Assembly (NCBI RefSeq): GCF_028421645.1
Contig: NZ_CP116887.1
Location: 1,366,001-1,430,000 of the forward strand
Length of the DNA: 64,000 bases
Direction: 5' to 3'
From: Aneurinibacillus sp. Ricciae_BoGa-3
GTDB lineage: Bacteria; Bacillota; Bacilli; Aneurinibacillales; Aneurinibacillaceae
The notes under the pieces are model-generated. The model was not told the origin of the DNA, did not search any database, and was given only the letters and a program-made list of their open reading frames with translations. A program made the position numbers and the translations under genes. Of the stretch, positions 60,410 to 64,000 are shown in pieces; within the stretch, counting starts at the first letter, position 1; the number at the start of each line of letters is the position of its first letter.

Positions 60410-60636
60410 TCATCCCCTTTCCCGTACTTATTCTTATAGGGGCTGTCGTAAGGTGCATACAATGCCGGCCATAAAGTGCCATGGGCTAATGCCTCCTGGG
60501 GCGTGAACTGGGGCAAAGAAAAAGGCTGGTACCCCAAGTAAAGGGCAGGCGGCGTTTCGTATGTTTTTTTTAGCATGGGCGGGCACGGATCAAATGGACC
60601 GTGGAAGACCCGGTATTTCTTCCGGTAAGTGTACAT
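60406..60636 (-). CDS. cotJA: Spore coat associated protein CotJA
   Basis: A 76-residue Pro/Tyr-rich protein (FDPCPPMLKKTYETPPALYLG; TPQEALAHGTLWPALYAPYD) typical of CotJA. The ATG at 60636 follows AAGGAGA. First gene of the coat operon; a sigma-E-like promoter lies about 55-80 bp upstream. Confidence 0.93.
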   Translation of the reverse strand: MYTYRKKYRVFHGPFDPCPPMLKKTYETPPALYLGYQPFSLPQFTPQEALAHGTLWPALYAPYDSPYKNKYGKGDE

Positions 60637-60686
60637 GAAATGTTCTCCTTTCAACTCAATCTGTCACTAACATATGGCGAACAGAG

Positions 60687-60714
60687 CCTGTATCATTCCA
60701 CCTTTCTAATATCT
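60687..60714 (-). promoter_or_regulatory. Candidate sigma-E promoter of cotJABC
   Basis: Minus strand: AGATATT, 13-14 nt, then GATACAGG, near the sigma-E consensus (ATATT and CATACA). cotJ is sigma-E controlled in Bacillus subtilis. Confidence 0.45.
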
Positions 60715-60790
60715 TCCTTTGCCTGTTTAGGCGACTGTGGTATAACTGTAAAGGGAGAAAAGTGTGGATTATCATGAAGGAGGAAACGGT

Positions 60791-60967
60791 ATGGAATATG
60801 CGATTATGACACTGCTGGTAATCGGGATTGCCGTTCTGCTCTTTAGCTTTACGAAAGAAAAAGAACAGAATAACAATCTAGAACATAAATTAGAGAATTT
60901 TTCGATGAGCGTCCTAAAGGAACTTCACCAAGTGCAGGACATGATTAAAGAAACACGAGAGAAATAA
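60791..60967 (+). CDS. Small single-pass membrane protein
   Basis: A 58-residue protein with one N-terminal transmembrane helix (residues 4-18, IMTLLVIGIAVLLFSF) and a charged, probably coiled-coil tail. GAAGGAGGAAACGGT precedes the ATG. It is followed 19 bp later by the MltG-like gene, which suggests a shared transcript. Family not recognised. Confidence 0.7.
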   Translation: MEYAIMTLLVIGIAVLLFSFTKEKEQNNNLEHKLENFSMSVLKELHQVQDMIKETREK

Positions 60968-60986
60968 GCAAGGTGGGGAATGTTTT

Positions 60987-61439
60987 ATGAATAGAAGCGC
61001 ATTAAGAGGATTTGCATCCGGTGTGATTTTGGCAACCGGCGTGCTGACTCTCGCCTATTATGTAGATAGGCCTGCCACGCAAGCTGCCCCAGTGCAGCCT
61101 GGCATGCAGGGCACGCAATCCGCCGCTGGAGGATTGCAAGCTCAGCTAGGCGCCGGGGTGCAAGACCAGCATGCTGCAGGAGCTGCGCCAAACCAGACTG
61201 CCCAGCATGAGCCAGCAAAACCTAAACCAATTTATAAGATAAGCCTGAAAGTGGACCGGGGAACAACACCGGAAGATGCCGCTTCCCAGCTTGAAAAAGG
61301 AAAGGTTATTCCGGATAAGAAAATACTTATTAAATACTTTGTGAACAATCGTCTCATGTATTCTTTAAAACGAGGTACACATAACCTAAACAGCAATATG
61401 ACAATCGCACAAATCGCCAGCAATCTTATTAAGCCCTAA
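60987..61439 (+). CDS. MltG/YceG-like N-terminal-domain protein without catalytic domain
   Basis: A 150-residue protein with an N-terminal membrane anchor (residues 8-27), an Ala/Gln/Gly-rich linker, and a C-terminal domain (KVDRGTTPEDAASQLEKGKVIPDKKILIKYFV...GTHNLNSNMTIAQIASNL) like the LysM-type domain at the start of MltG endolytic transglycosylases. The catalytic domain is absent, so it could bind glycan but not cut it. AAGGTGGGG precedes the ATG. Confidence 0.7.
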   Translation: MNRSALRGFASGVILATGVLTLAYYVDRPATQAAPVQPGMQGTQSAAGGLQAQLGAGVQDQHAAGAAPNQTAQHEPAKPKPIYKISLKVDRGTTPEDAASQLEKGKVIPDKKILIKYFVNNRLMYSLKRGTHNLNSNMTIAQIASNLIKP

Positions 61440-61844
61440 AGATTAGCCCGCAGCGGCCTTCCCTGATGTGGAATGGCCAGCCTGCGGGTTATTTTTTGTC
61501 GTAGAAGAAAGTATAAGGTCCCTTTCTCTTTGTTAATATGGAAAGTTGATGTGCATTACAGTGTTGAAATGCCTATAGCGATTTCTTAAACGGGACCTCT
61601 GGTCCCGAAACATTCCAAGAAAAACATCGTGAGGCGCATGTCCGCACCTTTCTTTCCCCCTGTGGAGCGTGTGGAACAGAGGGCGAAAAAGACCGGCAAC
61701 CTGTCTCCATCATTGAGTTACCCAGATGTTGCACCTAAACGGTATAAAGGAATCTAAGGCCATCGCCTGCGCTTACGCTTGCCGCTAGCCAAGATTCCCT
61801 AATGCCGGTCCGTCCGTCGTTCCACAAAGCGGCCGCAAAAACTT
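61440..61844. other. Intergenic region rich in secondary structure
   Basis: After a terminator the 405-bp gap contains a GGGACC/GGTCCC hairpin (61592-61606), then an imperfect long inverted repeat (AGGAATCTAAGGC / GCTAGCCAAGATTCC, about 61749-61799). No open frame or known RNA family is recognised. It lies between converging genes. Confidence 0.55.
61447..61497 (+). terminator. Terminator after MltG-like gene
   Basis: CCCGCAG / CTGCGGG outer stem with an inner GGCC pairing, then TTATTTTTTG. Confidence 0.8.
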
Positions 61845-63452
61845 CTATGAGGGGAAAGGAGAGAGCGGCATGGCCCGCGATGTTTTTCTGAGCACAAAAT
61901 GATACCTGATTTCAAAAACGCGATCCCATGGCAATTCAGCTTTGGCGATCCTGTAGCGAGGCTTCACAACGATTCGCTTCCCGCCGCGCATGGTTGCAAA
62001 CGTAAGCAAATCAATCAACAGGTTGCTTTTTTGTGTGATGTCGTCTCCGATTTGTTTCTCCTGACCGGCAGTGAGTCTGCCGATTGACGAATATTTGGCT
62101 GCATATTCCCCGCGTTTGATGTTGTTGAAGTAATAGTCCTCGACATACCTGGTGAGCATCCACTTCTGATAGGCATCATTCCAGGTTGGCTGATCCCGTA
62201 TCATTTCCATGTGTGCGAGCAGGAGACCCAGGGCGTTGCCGCTGGTATTCCATCCCGAGTAGCTTTCAACCTTCGTAAACAGTTTCTGCCGGAGAAAATT
62301 CTCTGTCCATGTTGTTGTATTCCCGTTAGCTGTGGCGGAAAGGTCTGCAACCCCCTTAATTGATCCTTGATTTTCATTTGCCCATCGCTCTACTTTGTCC
62401 ATCGATTCGTCGTAAGAATGGACATAAATGTGCATAGGCGGGGAAATGGATGCCGGGTTATCAGGCTGTAGCAGTTGAATCTTATCATGAATAACGTTTT
62501 CCAACGGCTTTCCATCATAAGCGCGCACGCGACCTTTTTCCAGTTCATGAGAGAACGTGACCACATACCGGGAGCCGGTGTGATTAATCTCATTTTTATA
62601 GCGTGCAAGCAGCAACGCTGTAAGGTCGTCAGCACCTGACATGATCCGTACGTTACTTAGCTGATTTTCAGATATAAGGGATTCAATTGCCTTTTCGCTT
62701 ACTTTAGGAATACCCATGCTGCTTGTGTCATCGAGCCCGATGAGAAGTTCACGCACCACGCCCGTTTCTGCCCAGTTGATGAGTTCGTATTGCACCCGCA
62801 GATTTTGCTGGAATAAACCCATGTAATCTTTTACATATCGAGCGGGAATAAGCTTTTCAATATCGCGCATAATATTGCGAATCCGGTCCGCCTCTTCTGT
62901 GGAAGGTGCGTTTAAAAGCTGGTTGTACCTTCGCCCATAGATCACCAGCTCGGAATTGTATTTAGCGGCTTTGGATAAATAGGCAGGCATTTCCCGTGGA
63001 ATAATGTTCAATATGTAGACGTTCTTGCCGGGGTGTTTCAGGAGAATATTTTTTAACTCTTCCAGCCTGTACATATTTGCTGTGTACGTATTGATGAGCC
63101 TTCCCTGTACGATTCCGCCGTTGAGCCATTCAGGTATCCCAATAAACACAGCATCGCAGCTGGCAATGTTTTTTACCAAGAATGCCTTAAGCTTACTGTA
63201 GTCTGCGGCTTTTTGGAAGTGATCGAGGCCCGAGGGTGGAAGAATAACCCTGGCTCCTGCCATCTGTCCAAGTAAGGCCACATAGTCTGTATTGACCGGC
63301 CTGCTGTCGAGAGGAATAAGCAGCACCCTTTTACCGTGAAGGGAATGAGTATAAACCCACATACTTTTCATTCCGGTTTTGTTCGCAGGGGATGGTGCGC
63401 ATGCTGTGAACAGGAGGCAAGCGGCAAATAACCACAACAACGTTCTTTTCAT
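61845..63452 (-). CDS. DUF4127 family lipoprotein
   Basis: A 535-residue protein. It begins with a lipoprotein signal (KRTLLWLFAACLLFTAC, lipobox Cys at about 18), so it should be tethered to the outer face of the membrane. The body has the DUF4127 hallmarks LLIPLDSRPVNTDYV near residue 45, LIGLDDTSSMG and GADDLTALLLAR in the middle, and NTSGNALG near 380. No enzymatic role is established for the family. The ATG at 63452 after GGGTGA is preferred over a GTG 9 nt upstream. Confidence 0.85.
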   Translation of the reverse strand: MKRTLLWLFAACLLFTACAPSPANKTGMKSMWVYTHSLHGKRVLLIPLDSRPVNTDYVALLGQMAGARVILPPSGLDHFQKAADYSKLKAFLVKNIASCDAVFIGIPEWLNGGIVQGRLINTYTANMYRLEELKNILLKHPGKNVYILNIIPREMPAYLSKAAKYNSELVIYGRRYNQLLNAPSTEEADRIRNIMRDIEKLIPARYVKDYMGLFQQNLRVQYELINWAETGVVRELLIGLDDTSSMGIPKVSEKAIESLISENQLSNVRIMSGADDLTALLLARYKNEINHTGSRYVVTFSHELEKGRVRAYDGKPLENVIHDKIQLLQPDNPASISPPMHIYVHSYDESMDKVERWANENQGSIKGVADLSATANGNTTTWTENFLRQKLFTKVESYSGWNTSGNALGLLLAHMEMIRDQPTWNDAYQKWMLTRYVEDYYFNNIKRGEYAAKYSSIGRLTAGQEKQIGDDITQKSNLLIDLLTFATMRGGKRIVVKPRYRIAKAELPWDRVFEIRYHFVLRKTSRAMPLSPFPS

Positions 63453-63618
63453 TTTTTTCACCCAAAGGCTATTATGCCTCTTTCACCCATCGGTTGGAAG
63501 GATTTTTTACATATTTCGGCCGAAGGCATGTGAAGTATTGTCCGTGGTTTTAACACATATTAAAGATGGGGATAGCAACACTCCCCTGTACTATTTATAC
63601 GAAAGAGGAGGGGATTGT

Positions 63619-64000
63619 ATGACCCAGCGTCTTGAGGAAATTATGACAAAGGTCGTAGCAACCGTTCGCCCGGATCAACCGATTAGGGATGCGGCGAAAA
63701 TTATGCACGAGTATAATGTCGGAATCGTTCCTGTCGTGGAAAACGGACAATGTGTTGGCATGCTTACGGATAGGGACATTGTCATTCGCGCCACTTCCAG
63801 CGGCAGGGATGGCAATACCCCGATAAGCAATATTATGACCAAGAATGTCGTTACCGCATCCTCGCAAATGGATGTACATCAGGCGGCTAACCTTATGGCC
63901 CAGCACCAAATCCGTCGCCTGCCAGTCGTGGACAATAATCAGTTAAACGGTATCGTATCCCTCGGAGACCTTGCTGTAGAGGAAATTTATGAGAATGAAG
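63619..64000 (+). CDS. CBS-domain protein (3' end outside window)
   Basis: The frame from the ATG at 63619 (RBS GAGGAGGGG) stays open to the window end: MTQRLEEIMTKVVATVRPDQ, then two CBS repeats with NVGIVPVVENGQCVGMLTDRDIVIR and IRRLPVVDNNQLNGIVSLGDLA. Paired CBS domains bind adenosyl nucleotides and act as energy sensors. Similar stand-alone CBS proteins such as YhcV occur in bacilli. At least 127 residues are visible; what follows is unknown. Confidence 0.88.
   Translation, partial: MTQRLEEIMTKVVATVRPDQPIRDAAKIMHEYNVGIVPVVENGQCVGMLTDRDIVIRATSSGRDGNTPISNIMTKNVVTASSQMDVHQAANLMAQHQIRRLPVVDNNQLNGIVSLGDLAVEEIYENE

Overview
The window comes from a spore-forming member of the Bacillota, most likely order Bacillales (an Aneurinibacillus/Brevibacillus-like organism is a guess). 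The support is gene content: a cotJABC spore-coat operon, a soluble SftA-type FtsK, a complete LiaI-LiaH-LiaF-LiaS-LiaR envelope-stress locus, a FosB thiol transferase (bacillithiol-dependent in bacilli), RecU, and strong AGGAGG-type ribosome binding sites with frequent GTG/TTG starts. Core regions have moderate GC. The stretch from about 28.6 to 36.6 kb is more AT-rich, rich in broken genes, and looks like an accessory island.

Layout. 1-8.9 kb: the end of a class A PBP gene, ypoC, an rRNA m5C methyltransferase, an RsuA-type pseudouridine synthase, an alkaline-phosphatase-superfamily enzyme, a beta-hydroxyacid dehydrogenase and an MFS transporter. 9-16.7 kb: a fatty/hydroxy-acid catabolic locus. 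A minus-strand operon (acyl-CoA dehydrogenase, ACAD10/11-type kinase, frameshifted small gene, M20 peptidase) and a plus-strand unit (truncated SDR, acyl-CoA synthetase) flank a PAS/sigma-54 activator. Both units are preceded by near-identical sigma-54 promoters (TGGCAT-N5-TTGCTT). 16.8-19.3 kb: a Fur-box-controlled feoA-feoB-Cys-rich protein operon. 19.4-23.5 kb: the lia locus. 23.5-28.6 kb: an L,D-transpeptidase, ilvD and an OPT transporter.

28.6-37.7 kb is the accessory region: a broken HTH gene next to an IS110-family element, fosB, a DinB protein, a GC-rich epimerase-like gene divergent from a TetR gene over a 20-bp-arm operator, an SDR/MerR operon with a classic 19-bp-spacer MerR promoter, a broken MazF-like gene and small orphan proteins. 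37.9-48 kb: sftA, a molybdopterin block (moeB, moaA, moaC) interrupted by an intact TnpB element, a coiled-coil protein, a stress SDR and a KGG-repeat protein. 48-51 kb: a manganese-catalase remnant, a GNAT acetyltransferase, a D,D-carboxypeptidase and a DUF309 protein.

51.1-56.0 kb holds the most interesting structure. A group IIC intron sits just after a rho-independent terminator. Its reverse transcriptase gene is cut cleanly by a 3,048-bp element with perfect 11-bp terminal inverted repeats and 6-bp direct repeats. The element carries three complete tyrosine-recombinase modules, two of them fused in one 637-residue protein. It looks like a Recombinase-In-Trio (RIT) element with a fused architecture. 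56-64 kb: a Lys/Ala-rich exported protein, recU, a MetX-like hydrolase, a nitroreductase, a DedA protein, cotJABC, a small membrane protein, an MltG-like protein, a DUF4127 lipoprotein and the start of a CBS-domain protein.
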